Shown here: one piece after another, positions 27,771 through 36,697 of the stretch
How the letters are laid out: each line of letters begins with the position of its first letter
Position numbering within the stretch: position 1 is the stretch's first letter
Origin: Ignavibacteriaceae bacterium
GTDB taxonomy: Bacteria > Bacteroidota > Ignavibacteria > Ignavibacteriales > Ignavibacteriaceae
Direction of reading: 5' to 3'
DNA: 64,000 nucleotides
Assembly (NCBI GenBank): GCA_014860115.1
Contig: JACZKK010000206.1
Location: forward strand, 25,440-89,439
The notes under the pieces: generated by a model
Seen by the model: the letters and a program-made list of their open reading frames with translations, nothing else
What the model was told of the DNA's origin: nothing
The model's database searches: none
Position numbers and translations under genes: made by a program

Positions 27771-30053
27771 ATGGCATTTCTAAATTCTAAAAAGCTTAAA
27801 GATCTCCAATCAGAAAATGAAGAGCTCAAAGCATTCATCCAAAGTATAACTGATAAAGAATCCCACTTCCGTCAGCTCGATGAACTGCTAAGAAAAGCCA
27901 GAGTTGAGTACGCCAACATCACGATAAAAAAAGACCAGACAGTATTAACACTCGAACACCTCGAAAAAGAGAAAATCAAGCTCAATAACCAAACACAAAA
28001 ACTTTCCAGTGAAATTGAACAGCTTCGGGAGATGAAGGTCTATGAGCAAAGCCAGATTCATAAACTAAGCAGCAATTCAGCAAATCAGCCTAATAAAAAT
28101 GAAATGGGAATAAAATTTCCTGTATATAAAGAAATTGAGCTGGCTGAAAAACGAAAAAAGGAACTTGAAAATGAAACCATTGAAATGGAAAAAAGATTTC
28201 GAGAGGTTTATCAGAGAGTGCTGCATGTGGAAGGAATGGAGAAGAGTTTAGATCTGAAAATTAAAAAGAGAAAAGAAGAAATAAATTCTCTTAATGAAAG
28301 AAAGAATGAATTTGGTAAAGAGCAATTGAAAAATTTTACCAGTAGAATAACATCCCTGAAGGACAATGAGAAGCGAAATCTTCTTGAAATAAAGCAAAAG
28401 ATACAACAGCTCTCTGACCGTGAGACCGAGTTAAACAATAAATTGCAAATTCGTAACAGAGAATTACAGGAAATAGAAAATAAAATTAGGCAAAAAAGAT
28501 CGATCAGCGGAGAAGAAGCCGGTAGTAAATTACTTTCTTTAATAGCTGAAGAGCAGAATCTCCTTGATTCAATTGAATTAAAAAAGAAATCTCTTTCTGA
28601 GCTGGAGGGATCAATTCTTTCACTTAAGGCAGAACGAAATAAAATTACAGACGAAATTAATCGAGTTGATAATGCATCAAAGAGTGATAAGTTAAAATTT
28701 GAAGATGAGACTGCCGGATCAAAATTAGCACCTGCGGAAATACTACATTTTGAAAAAGAAGCTAATACAATACAGGGAGTAATTAAGGCGTTAAAAGAAG
28801 AAGAGCAAAAGATCAGGACATCAATTGAACAACTTAGTCAATCAGAGGGACTTAAGAGGAGACATATCTCGCAGTTAAATGATGAGCTTTCTTCAAAAGA
28901 AATTCAGTTTGCTTCTCTTGAAAAGGATTATGGAACAAAGTCCAGCAGATTAAATGAGATATCGTTCAAGAATAAACTCATACTTGAGGAGTTAGCTACC
29001 AAGACGAATGAACTTTCATTGGCAGAAAATACTCTGAAATCAAAAACCAGTAGGCTGAACGAACTCACTGGTGAACTAAACCACGTAGAAAAAAAACTAA
29101 TCAATGTTAAAAGCGAATTGTCAGAAAAGGATTATGAAAAATCCGAGATTGAGGAAAAGATTAAAAGCGCCAGTGATAAATGGATAAAGCTTGATGATTA
29201 CTATAAAAAAATAAAAGATGTTGTCCCTTTGCTGGAAAAAAGAAAGGACGAAATTCAGCTAAGCAATAGTATGTTCGAGAAACGCTTTTCCGATATGTTC
29301 AAGCATTACAGTACGCAAATGGGCGAGATGTATAAAAAGAAAAACCTTTTGGAACAGATGCTCATCAAAAAAGAGCATGACGTAAACGAAAAAGATCAAG
29401 CGCTGCTGGATAAGTTAACGGCTCTTGATGAAGCTGAAAAAGTTCTTTCTATCCGACAAACCGAAGCCGAATCAATTGAAAACTTATTGAAAACAATTAA
29501 TGAACAAAAGGAATTGCTTGCAAGTGAAATCACATTATTAGAGAACAGGAGTGTTGAAAAGAAAATTCAGAACAAAGAACTAACTATTGAAAGCGAACTT
29601 TACCATAAAAAATTAGTTGAGTTTGAAAATGGACTAAAAGAACTTTTCCATAAGTCAGAGGAGCGTTTTAGCAAAAACACCGAGCAAAAGACCAGGCTGG
29701 AAAGTGAAATAAGGGAGTACGAGCACAGGCTTAACGAATTGAACAGGGGCATCAAGGATTCAATAGAGGAGCATTTAAAACTCCGAAGTACTATTAGCAA
29801 AATAAAAATTGAACACGAGGAACACCGGTTAGCAATAAATAAATTAGCTTCGGTTAAGAAGAAACTCGAAGATGAAATTAACAAGCACCAGGTGGTAATA
29901 GATAAATACACAAAGATAAAAGAAAAGATAAGGCAGGAACAGAACCTGATTAAGATGAAAAGAGAACTTTTTGTGTCAAATAAGTCCTCCAACCAAAGCG
30001 ACGAAGAGCAAAAAACTTTTAATCCTTATAGCCCAAATTGGATTAAGCTCTGA
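27771..30053 (+). CDS. Long coiled-coil protein of unknown function
   Basis: This 760-residue protein is almost entirely Lys/Glu/Leu-rich heptads, interrupted by a short break near residues 105-125 (SANQPNKNEMGIKFP) and another around 485-510. It has no signal peptide, ATPase head or recognisable domain, so it is not a complete SMC/Rad50 protein. The C-terminus ends in a non-helical NPYSPNWIKL tail. A structural or scaffolding role in the cytoplasm is plausible but unproven. AAGGAAGAG precedes the ATG. It is separated from neighbours by gaps of 266 and 102 bases. Confidence 0.75.
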   Translation: MAFLNSKKLKDLQSENEELKAFIQSITDKESHFRQLDELLRKARVEYANITIKKDQTVLTLEHLEKEKIKLNNQTQKLSSEIEQLREMKVYEQSQIHKLSSNSANQPNKNEMGIKFPVYKEIELAEKRKKELENETIEMEKRFREVYQRVLHVEGMEKSLDLKIKKRKEEINSLNERKNEFGKEQLKNFTSRITSLKDNEKRNLLEIKQKIQQLSDRETELNNKLQIRNRELQEIENKIRQKRSISGEEAGSKLLSLIAEEQNLLDSIELKKKSLSELEGSILSLKAERNKITDEINRVDNASKSDKLKFEDETAGSKLAPAEILHFEKEANTIQGVIKALKEEEQKIRTSIEQLSQSEGLKRRHISQLNDELSSKEIQFASLEKDYGTKSSRLNEISFKNKLILEELATKTNELSLAENTLKSKTSRLNELTGELNHVEKKLINVKSELSEKDYEKSEIEEKIKSASDKWIKLDDYYKKIKDVVPLLEKRKDEIQLSNSMFEKRFSDMFKHYSTQMGEMYKKKNLLEQMLIKKEHDVNEKDQALLDKLTALDEAEKVLSIRQTEAESIENLLKTINEQKELLASEITLLENRSVEKKIQNKELTIESELYHKKLVEFENGLKELFHKSEERFSKNTEQKTRLESEIREYEHRLNELNRGIKDSIEEHLKLRSTISKIKIEHEEHRLAINKLASVKKKLEDEINKHQVVIDKYTKIKEKIRQEQNLIKMKRELFVSNKSSNQSDEEQKTFNPYSPNWIKL

Positions 30054-30155
30054 TATAATTTCAGTTCAATTTATTCAATTGCCCTTGTGAGTTTGATCCA
30101 CTCTGTAATTTATACAATGTATTAACCCAATATTGAATAACACCAGAGAAATTTT

Positions 30156-31496
30156 ATGTTGAAAAAATATATCCTCGTTTTAGTTTATTTACTTCTCATT
30201 TCCTTATTTCCACTAACCGCCACTGCTCAAGAATTTACACCACCTGACTGGAGTTATAACAATGCAATCTATGAAGTAAACATCAGGCAATACACCGAAG
30301 AAGGAACAATTAAAGCATTTGAAAAACATTTGCCCAGATTAAAAGAACTGGGTGCTGATATATTGTGGTTGATGCCAATTCATCCAATCGGAGAAAAGAA
30401 TAGAAAAGGAACACTCGGCAGCTATTATTCAGTTAAAGATTATAAAGCTGTAAATCCGGAATTCGGCACTCTGGAGGAATTTAAGTCTTTAGTGAAGATG
30501 ATTCATAAGATGGGGATGTATGTTATTATTGATTGGGTTGCTAATCATACTGCATGGGATCATCAATGGATTGAAGAGCATCCGGAGTTTTATACACAGG
30601 ACTCACTCGGAAACATTATCTCTCCAAACCATGATTGGACCGATGTTGCTGATTTGAACTTTGATAATAGAGAGCTCTGGTCTGAAATGATTGATGCGTT
30701 AAAGTCCTGGGTTGAAAAGTGTGATATTGACGGATACCGATGCGATGTTGCGGGCATGGTCCCAACTGAATTCTGGATTGAAGCAAGAACTGAATTGGAA
30801 AAAGTTAAACATGTTTTTATGCTTGCTGAGTGGGATACACCAGAAGTTCATCTTGCATTTGACATGACTTACGATTGGGATCTTCATCACATTCTGAATG
30901 GAATTGCTAAAGAGGAAAAGACAGTAATAGATTTAATTGAGCATCTTAATAATGATGTTGAAGAATTTCCTGCTAATGCCTTTAGAATGCAGTTCACATC
31001 AAATCACGATGAGAATAGCTGGAACGGAACTGAGTTCGAAAGATTGGGTGATGGAGTTGAAGCATTTGCCGTTTTAACGTGTCTTATTCCAGATATGCCC
31101 CTTGTATACTCAGGACAGGAAGCTGGAAATAATAAACGTCTTTCCTTTTTCGAAAAGGATTTGGTTGATTGGAAGGACGATAAATTATTTGATATCTACT
31201 CCAGGCTCTTTCAATTAAAAAAGAACAATAAAGCACTTCAGAACGGTACGCTTGGCGGAGAGATGACCTACATAAAAAGTTCTGATGAGAAAAATATATT
31301 TGCATTCTCCAGAAGTGTAGAGAAGGATAAAGTGCTAGCTTTATTTAATCTTTCAAATAAACCTGTTGAAGTTGAATTAACCGGGGAATCCCTTCTGGGT
31401 AATTTTAAAAACTATTTCACTGGAAAGCTTGAGACATTTTCAGGCAAGGAATCATTTGAATTAAATCCCTGGGAATACCGGGTTTATACTAAATAA
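30156..31496 (+). CDS. Exported GH13 alpha-amylase-family glycosidase
   Basis: The 446-residue enzyme has a signal peptide (LLLISLFPLTATAQ) and a TIM-barrel GH13 catalytic domain. Region I is D126 in IIDWVANHT, the nucleophile D197 in GYRCDVAG, the acid/base E225 in LAEWD, and D285 in TSNHDEN. A short C-terminal beta domain follows. It should hydrolyse or transfer alpha-glucosidic bonds in the periplasm or outside the cell. It is short for a secreted amylase, with no extra carbohydrate-binding module. It stands alone, not in a polysaccharide-utilisation locus: no SusC/D genes are nearby. Confidence 0.92.
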   Translation: MLKKYILVLVYLLLISLFPLTATAQEFTPPDWSYNNAIYEVNIRQYTEEGTIKAFEKHLPRLKELGADILWLMPIHPIGEKNRKGTLGSYYSVKDYKAVNPEFGTLEEFKSLVKMIHKMGMYVIIDWVANHTAWDHQWIEEHPEFYTQDSLGNIISPNHDWTDVADLNFDNRELWSEMIDALKSWVEKCDIDGYRCDVAGMVPTEFWIEARTELEKVKHVFMLAEWDTPEVHLAFDMTYDWDLHHILNGIAKEEKTVIDLIEHLNNDVEEFPANAFRMQFTSNHDENSWNGTEFERLGDGVEAFAVLTCLIPDMPLVYSGQEAGNNKRLSFFEKDLVDWKDDKLFDIYSRLFQLKKNNKALQNGTLGGEMTYIKSSDEKNIFAFSRSVEKDKVLALFNLSNKPVEVELTGESLLGNFKNYFTGKLETFSGKESFELNPWEYRVYTK

Positions 31497-31654
31497 GATT
31501 CGTAACCTTTGATTCGGCTAGTGTTGCTTTCTGTTTCCATCAATGAATAATTCTTTAGACACTAAATATGCGTGTGATTAATATCATCATATAACGCCCT
31601 CATTTTTATCTATTAAATTAACTTTCCTGATAAGAAATCATCCTTAATTCATTT

Positions 31655-31690
31655 GTCGTCCCGGCAAGGATTTTGACCGTCCGGTACCAT
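31655..31690. repeat. Degenerate fragment of a dispersed GTC(A/G)TCCC repeat
   Basis: GTCGTCCCGGC followed by GACCGTCCGG, lying just before the start region of the next gene. It resembles the GTCATTCC palindrome family seen at 36519, 45471 and 47091 but is decayed. Confidence 0.4.
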
Positions 31691-31709
31691 AACGAAGGAT
31701 GATCCAAAA

Positions 31710-32384
31710 ATGAAAACGAATATTACAATATTAACAACAGCAATCTTCTTACTAACAGCCAGCTATTTAGTAGCGCAGCCCTCATTCAGTTTCTATTTCA
31801 CCACAGCATTTCCGGTTAATGACTACCGGTTATTAGATAGTGAGGAAGGTTATGGTGGTAATCTTGAAATGTTTTTTATCTCTCCTTCCAAACAGAAACC
31901 ACTTGGAGTAGGAATCAGTCTTTCTTACTTTGGACAGGGGCTTTTCTTTTATGAAGATTACTGTGATTGTGAAACTTACCTGAGTAATAATCGTGCAAAT
32001 AATTTTACTAATGCTCACCTTGTCTTTCAATTAGCACCAACAGGTGGAACAGTCAGACCATATTTAGAAACACTCTTCGGTGGGAGTTATATTTTTTCGA
32101 ACTCACAAATTTTTACTCCTGATTACATTCCCGTTTCATTATATATTGATGATTGGGCATGGAGCTACGGGATTGGAGGGGGATTTAAAATTTTGCTTGG
32201 AGCAGACGACGACAGTGGCTCATTATATCTTGATTTAAAGGGAAGATATCTGATGAGTTCCGATGTAAGTATTTTGGATCGTAACTCAATCCGCTATGCC
32301 AATAATGGTTTCTACTATACCGTAAATGAAACTCAATTAAATTTTGTGGCTGTCCAGATTGGAGTGATCTTCTATTTCAGGTAA
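31710..32384 (+). CDS. Outer-membrane beta-barrel-like protein of unknown function
   Basis: The 224-residue product has a signal peptide (ILTTAIFLLTASYLVAQ), then alternating beta-strands ending in an aromatic residue (GVIFYFR at the C-terminus, as OmpA/Omp25-like barrels do). A small DYCDCETYL loop has two Cys. No catalytic motif is seen. AAGGATGA precedes the ATG. It is monocistronic and convergent with the M16 peptidase genes. Confidence 0.72.
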   Translation: MKTNITILTTAIFLLTASYLVAQPSFSFYFTTAFPVNDYRLLDSEEGYGGNLEMFFISPSKQKPLGVGISLSYFGQGLFFYEDYCDCETYLSNNRANNFTNAHLVFQLAPTGGTVRPYLETLFGGSYIFSNSQIFTPDYIPVSLYIDDWAWSYGIGGGFKILLGADDDSGSLYLDLKGRYLMSSDVSILDRNSIRYANNGFYYTVNETQLNFVAVQIGVIFYFR

Positions 32385-32396
32385 AAGCTTCCCAAA

Positions 32397-32417
32397 GCCC
32401 TCCCCTTCGGGGAGGGC
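32397..32417. terminator. Strong UUCG-tetraloop hairpin between convergent genes
   Basis: GCCCTCCC, then C-TTCG-G, then GGAGGGC forms an 8-9 bp GC-rich stem capped by a stable cUUCGg loop, the first half of the common GCCCTCCCC...GGGGAGGGC intergenic repeat. It sits between two converging stops and can serve both as a bidirectional terminator; no T-run follows on either side. Confidence 0.6.
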
Positions 32418-32429
32418 CGGGAGGGGCCT

Positions 32430-33854
32430 TTAATAACTATCCTCCTCAATACTCTTCTCAATAACCTTTCCATACTTTGCAACTATATCTTTTATCTCAT
32501 CAGCTTTACCGATTAACACAAACTGTAAATTTTCCTTTGGAAAATAATTTTTTATCAGCTCGTTTGCTCTTTCAACAGTCAATCCGTTCACTTCATTTTC
32601 AAAATCATTAATGATAGAATCGTCAAGTCCATAAATAAATTTCTGCGCCAAGAATCCGGATAGAGATGCAGCCGTTTCATAATCTGGAGGAAACTGTCCC
32701 TTCACATAATTCTTCGCTGAAAGTAATGTTTCTTCATCGATGCCTTTTTCAAATAACCTGTTGTATGTTTTAAGAGCAAGGTCAATTGCGGCTTCCGTGT
32801 TTTTTGTTTGTGTGAATGTGCTGATATAGAAAGTGCCTGTGAGTTTATATTGAGCAAATCTGCTTCTGGCCCCGTACGTGAGCCCGGCATTTACCCTTAG
32901 CTCGTCGTTAAGCCAGGAAGTAAATCTTCCGCCGAGAATTGTGTTAATGACATCTAGCTGAGTCTGGTCTTCATTATTCATTGTTGTACCATAGCTGCCA
33001 ATCAGAAAAGTTGTTTCGGTTGCATTTTCCTTGTTGATAAGATAAGCCGAAGCTGATTCAAAAGGTGTGTTATCAGCTTTCAAATCTGAAATTAATTTCT
33101 GTCTTTGATTCTTCCATCCGCCAAAGTATTCTGCAATCAGTTTTTTCATATCAGTAGAATTGAAATCTCCCACCAAAGCAATCGCAGTACTTTCGGGTCT
33201 GTAATTAGTTTGATAAAACTCTTGTACTTTTTCGACCGAGATACTTCCAATTCCAGTTTTCGTTCCGTTCACCGGATTTCCATAAGGTGAATCACCGAAA
33301 ATGTGTTTGTTAAAATAGCTGCCAATGACAGAACGTGGACTTTCCTTTGCCTGGTCAAGTTCTGCAATCCATCTTTGTTTTCTTTTTTCTATTTCAGATT
33401 CAGGGAAGGATGGATTTAAGATAATCTCCTTAATTACAGGAAAAAGTTTTTCTGTGTTATCCTTAATAAATTGCGTATACAAACCTGAGAAATCAGCATT
33501 TGCATATGTGCTGATATTACTCCCATAAAAATTGAAGAGTGAATCAATCTGTGATTTTGAATAGTTGGTGGTTCCAAATCGCAAAGCCTCTGCCGTGAAT
33601 GATGCAACGCCTGAGGTTGAGCCATCTTTAATAACTCCTCCATCAAATACTGCGGAGAATGAAATCAAAGGAACATCCTTCTTCTCCATTAAATAAACAG
33701 TCAAACCGTTATCTAAAGTGACAGTTTCATATTCCGGTAATTTGAACTGAGCCAAAGAAATTGAACTCAGAATGATTAAGAACGTAAACCAGAAAAGAAT
33801 TAACCGGCCTCCTCCTCTTCCATCAACTATTATCCATCTTTCATTTGCTTTCAT
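32430..33854 (-). CDS. M16 peptidase homologue, inactive partner subunit
   Basis: The 474-residue protein has the M16 fold (TLDNGLTVYLMEKKDVPLISF, FLIGSYG, RFTSWLNDELR) and an N-terminal hydrophobic export segment. At the position of the zinc motif HxxEH it reads GVASFTAEALRFG, with no metal ligands, so it is not catalytic. Its ATG overlaps the stop of the next upstream M16 gene by four bases. Such pairs form heterodimers, like the alpha subunit of mitochondrial processing peptidase, where the inactive chain supplies the substrate-gripping part. Confidence 0.88.
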   Translation of the reverse strand: MKANERWIIVDGRGGGRLILFWFTFLIILSSISLAQFKLPEYETVTLDNGLTVYLMEKKDVPLISFSAVFDGGVIKDGSTSGVASFTAEALRFGTTNYSKSQIDSLFNFYGSNISTYANADFSGLYTQFIKDNTEKLFPVIKEIILNPSFPESEIEKRKQRWIAELDQAKESPRSVIGSYFNKHIFGDSPYGNPVNGTKTGIGSISVEKVQEFYQTNYRPESTAIALVGDFNSTDMKKLIAEYFGGWKNQRQKLISDLKADNTPFESASAYLINKENATETTFLIGSYGTTMNNEDQTQLDVINTILGGRFTSWLNDELRVNAGLTYGARSRFAQYKLTGTFYISTFTQTKNTEAAIDLALKTYNRLFEKGIDEETLLSAKNYVKGQFPPDYETAASLSGFLAQKFIYGLDDSIINDFENEVNGLTVERANELIKNYFPKENLQFVLIGKADEIKDIVAKYGKVIEKSIEEDSY

Positions 33855-35158
33855 TGTTCTTCCTCCGTATTCAGTATTCCTACTGTTCTGTTTTGCTCTG
33901 TGAAATATTCTCCGGCAACTCTCTTGATATCATCCACTGTTACTTTTTTATAATCATCAGGTGCGGTAAAAAGCTTTTTGTAATCACCAAAGAATAATTC
34001 ATACGTGCCAATTGTATTTGATAAACCGCTTATAGTTTCCATAGTTCTGTAAAATTCCATCAACTTTTGGTTTTTTACTTTCTGCAATTCATTTTCATTT
34101 ATTCCTTCGTCAATGAGCTTTGCTACTTCATCAAGTATAGCTTTTTCAAGTTCAGAAGCCTTAACAGCATCATTACAAACTCCATAAAAATAAAATAGTG
34201 TCGGGTCGAAAGCATCACCATAATATGTGCCGACTTCAAGCGCAAGCTGATTCTCTTCAACGAGCGAGCTGTATAGTCTGGATGATCGTCCCTGTGATAA
34301 AATTGAACTCAGCAAATCAAGCGTGTAATAATCATCACTTCCAGTTTGAGGAACGTGGTAAGTTATTAACAAGTACGGTGATGGAACTTCTCGCTGAACG
34401 AATACTCTTCTTTCTCCGGTTTGAGGTGGTTCGACTGTGTGAACTTTCCGGGGCTTTGGTCCGGCAGGAATTGGTTCAAAATATTTTTGCGCCAGACTTT
34501 TTACTTCATCTAATTTCACATCACCGGAAATTACAACCAGACAGTTATTCGGTGCGTAGTAAGTGTGAAAATAATTTTCAAGATCCTGCTTCGTCCAGTT
34601 TTTTATATCTGACTCCCATCCAATCACCGGCCACATATACGGATGAGCAACGAAAGCTGTTGCCTGAATCTCCTGCCATAGCTGTTCCAGAGGATTATTC
34701 TCCAGTCCGGTTGATCGTTCAGAAAGAATTACACCGCGTTCACTTTCAATCATCACGGTATCAAAATTTAGATGTGCAATTCTATCAGCTTCAAGATCAA
34801 ATATTACTTCAAGCGCAGATTTTGGAAACCAATTTGTGTAAGCGGTGATGTTTTCGGAAGTGTACGCGTTATTTGCTCCGCCGTTTGCTTCCATCACGCG
34901 GTCGAATTGTTTCGGTCCGTACTTCTTTGCACCGTTGAACATCATATGCTCAAAGAAGTGTGAGATGCCGGTTATGCCGATATATTCATTGCGCGAACCG
35001 ACTTTATAAAACAAATACATATTTGCATTTGGGATTGCACTATTCTCAAGAACTAAAATTTTCATCCTGTTCTTAAGAGTAAAAGTATGAACATCATCTG
35101 CAGAAATCTGTGCAAAGAGTGATGTTGCAGAGATGAGAAGAATTACGATAAGTTTCAT
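33851..35158 (-). CDS. M16 zinc peptidase, catalytic subunit
   Basis: The 435-residue protein has a signal peptide (VILLISATSLFAQ) and the inverted zinc motif HFFEH (H67, E70, H71) with E147 exactly 76 residues after H71, the third ligand of the HxxEH-x76-E consensus. It is a pitrilysin-family metallopeptidase of the periplasm, probably degrading short peptides. It is the first gene of a two-gene operon with the inactive subunit downstream. Confidence 0.92.
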   Translation of the reverse strand: MKLIVILLISATSLFAQISADDVHTFTLKNRMKILVLENSAIPNANMYLFYKVGSRNEYIGITGISHFFEHMMFNGAKKYGPKQFDRVMEANGGANNAYTSENITAYTNWFPKSALEVIFDLEADRIAHLNFDTVMIESERGVILSERSTGLENNPLEQLWQEIQATAFVAHPYMWPVIGWESDIKNWTKQDLENYFHTYYAPNNCLVVISGDVKLDEVKSLAQKYFEPIPAGPKPRKVHTVEPPQTGERRVFVQREVPSPYLLITYHVPQTGSDDYYTLDLLSSILSQGRSSRLYSSLVEENQLALEVGTYYGDAFDPTLFYFYGVCNDAVKASELEKAILDEVAKLIDEGINENELQKVKNQKLMEFYRTMETISGLSNTIGTYELFFGDYKKLFTAPDDYKKVTVDDIKRVAGEYFTEQNRTVGILNTEEEQ

Positions 35159-35196
35159 ATAATTTATCCGGAATTTTGTTGAATTTGTATTTCACC

Positions 35197-35287
35197 GTCA
35201 TCCTGAATCTTGTCCTGAACTTGCCGCCCTTGGCGAGCCTCGCTCAGAAAATGAGCCGGTTTCAGGATCTGCATTTATTTCAGGATT
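35197..35287. repeat. Dispersed intergenic repeat with ATCCTGAA/TTCAGGAT arms
   Basis: The arms can pair over the GC-rich centre GGCGAGCCTCGCTC. The same short GC-rich words (CGAGGCTCGCTCA) occur in the insert at 36615-36671, suggesting related mobile palindromes. Confidence 0.5.
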
Positions 35288-35496
35288 TAAAATGCTACTA
35301 CAAAAATAATGATTGTCTGGTTATCTTGTAGTAGAAAGTGATGGGTGGTGTTGCCATGAATATTACGAATTAACAATAATATTTTCCCACATAAAGTTCG
35401 TGACAATTAGTGCAATTGGTGGCAATTTTTCAGTTAATAAAAGAAGTGATAAGCATCTCCAAATTATTTACTCAATCAATTGTATTTTTACTTTGG

Positions 35497-35520
35497 TTGT
35501 CACTGACGATTCTGTGACAA
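35497..35520. promoter_or_regulatory. Operator-like inverted repeat TTGTCAC-N10-GTGACAA
   Basis: A perfect 7-bp inverted repeat with a 10-base centre, spanning about two helical turns. It lies 46 or more bases before the membrane-protein frame that follows. It could bind a dimeric regulator; there is no T-run, so a terminator is less likely. Confidence 0.35.
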
Positions 35521-35676
35521 AAAACTTAAAATCTTTATATCTTAAAACTGCAAACACTTAAAAAAATATTCTTCTACAAACTAACTGGACTGAACTTTCT
35601 GCTCGTTCTGATTTTTATAGTTTTATCTTTTTATACTCCTTTTGCAGTTCCGTTCCTATTTCTGCTTACGAGCAAT

Positions 35677-36039
35677 TTGTTTGATATTCTCGGTTATCAT
35701 TTTACTTTAATACGCAGAACCACCACAATGCCCGAACAAGAAATAATTAAAGCTTACAGGATAATCCAACTTATGTTTGATGTTATGCTGCTGATAATTT
35801 TAGGTTTGTTGTTTGGATGGGTGTCGGCTTTTTGCTGCGCAATATTAAAATTCTTTGGCGTGCAAGATGTTACTTATTACATTTTTCTGCGGAAGTCTTT
35901 ACCGCAAGAATGGCATTGGCTAAATTGGACACCGCTAGGCTCAGTAAAAAAAATATTAACAAAGAATGAAGTTGTCGCACAAGCAATTACTGGAGTGATT
36001 ATTTCTTATGGAATACTTTTACTTTATTTAAAGTTCTAA
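35677..36039 (+). CDS. Membrane protein of unknown function, start uncertain
   Basis: From the TTG at 35677 the frame gives 120 residues with two membrane helices (about 33-53 and 100-118). The frame stays open upstream to a stop at 35527, and that stretch encodes KLTGLNFLLVLIFIVLSFY and a further hydrophobic run, clearly a membrane helix. The true start is therefore probably near 35540-35570, but no ATG, GTG or TTG is available there; CTG 35548 and ATA 35566 are the only candidates. No family is recognised. It ends 25 bases before the SRPBCC gene. Confidence 0.55.
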   Translation: MFDILGYHFTLIRRTTTMPEQEIIKAYRIIQLMFDVMLLIILGLLFGWVSAFCCAILKFFGVQDVTYYIFLRKSLPQEWHWLNWTPLGSVKKILTKNEVVAQAITGVIISYGILLLYLKF

Positions 36040-36064
36040 AAACATATAATCAAAAGGAGCGCTG

Positions 36065-36511
36065 ATGACTGAAGACAGAATAAGTGCTAAAGTACAAATG
36101 GGGATACTGAAACCAGCGGGAGAAATATTTGAAGCAATGGTTGAACCTGAAATAATGAACAAATATTTCATATCAACAAGCACAGGAAGAATGGAAAGCG
36201 GAAAATCACTTATCTGGATGTGGGAAGATTTCGAAGGTGAGCACGAAGTCAAAGTTGGAAAAATTGAAAAAGATAAAGTTGTTTCTTTTGAATGGAGCGG
36301 AAGCGGTGCAAATTGTGTGGTCGTTATCACTCTTGAAGCAAAAAGTGAAAACCAAACCCTCGTTAAAGTAACTGAATCCGAATGGCCGGCGGATTACAAA
36401 GGCGCAAACCAATGTATGGGACAAGTTGAAGGCTGGACTCACTTCCTTTGCTGTTTAAAAGCTTACCTTGAGTATGGAATTAATTTGAGAGTTGGTGGAG
36501 TGATAAAATAA
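36065..36511 (+). CDS. SRPBCC (AHSA1-like) domain protein
   Basis: The 148-residue product fits the START/AHSA1 helix-grip fold: ILKPAGEIFEAMVEPEIMNKYF at the start, strands with GEHEVKVGKIEKDKVVSFEW, and the long C-terminal helix GWTHFLCCLKAYLEYGIN, here with two adjacent Cys. Each is cited by family pattern, not exact match. These proteins bind hydrophobic ligands or chaperone clients; the ligand is unknown. AAGGAG precedes the ATG closely. Confidence 0.82.
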   Translation: MTEDRISAKVQMGILKPAGEIFEAMVEPEIMNKYFISTSTGRMESGKSLIWMWEDFEGEHEVKVGKIEKDKVVSFEWSGSGANCVVVITLEAKSENQTLVKVTESEWPADYKGANQCMGQVEGWTHFLCCLKAYLEYGINLRVGGVIK

Positions 36512-36518
36512 CTTCAAC

Positions 36519-36564
36519 TGTCATTCTTACGAACTTGCCTTCGGTAGGTAGGAGTGGGAATCCA
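36519..36564. repeat. GTCATTC...GGAATC dispersed palindrome
   Basis: GTCATTCTTACGAACTTGCC and its partner half GTGGGAATCC, with CTTCGGTAGGTAG between, make a hairpin characteristic of a widespread family of bacterial intergenic repeats. Confidence 0.6.
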
Positions 36565-36573
36565 TTTTGTTTA

Positions 36574-36697
36574 CAAAAAGTTTGGAGGGTTCTTCCACCC
36601 ACGGGTTGTGCCCGCCCGACGATGTCGAGGCTCGCTCACCTCGTCGGCGAAGCCCGACGGGTCAAAGACGGCTTTTTTCAATCATAACAAACTCTGC
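36574..36697 (-). pseudogene. Remnant 3' end of an alpha/beta-hydrolase gene with a 57-base insert
   Basis: On the minus strand the two ends read AEFVMIEKS (36672-36697) and GHNPWVEEPSKLF (36574-36614), matching AEFVMFEKS-GHNPQVEEPSKLF at the C-terminus of the intact hydrolase gene at 42219-43169. The segments are contiguous in the intact gene but here are split by 36615-36671, a GC-rich insert that folds as a stem (CGAGG/CCTCG and CCGA/TCGG). No other part of the gene remains. Confidence 0.75.

Larger units (their letters stand above)
35159..35565. other. Gene-free stretch with decayed palindromic repeat
   Basis: About 400 bases. From 35197 to 35287 a repeat of the ATCCTGAA...TTCAGGAT type is present (ATCCTGAA near 35200, TTCAGGAT near 35271 and again near 35280), including the GC-rich GCGAGCCTCGCTCA. 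At 35497-35520 there is TTGTCAC and GTGACAA around a 10-base spacer. A minus-strand frame and an 82-codon plus frame exist but look like chance. Confidence 0.5.

Noticed and set aside
35313..35561. 82-codon plus-strand frame in the region before the membrane protein
   Set aside because: No Shine-Dalgarno site, unusual composition, and it overlaps a repeat; treated as chance.
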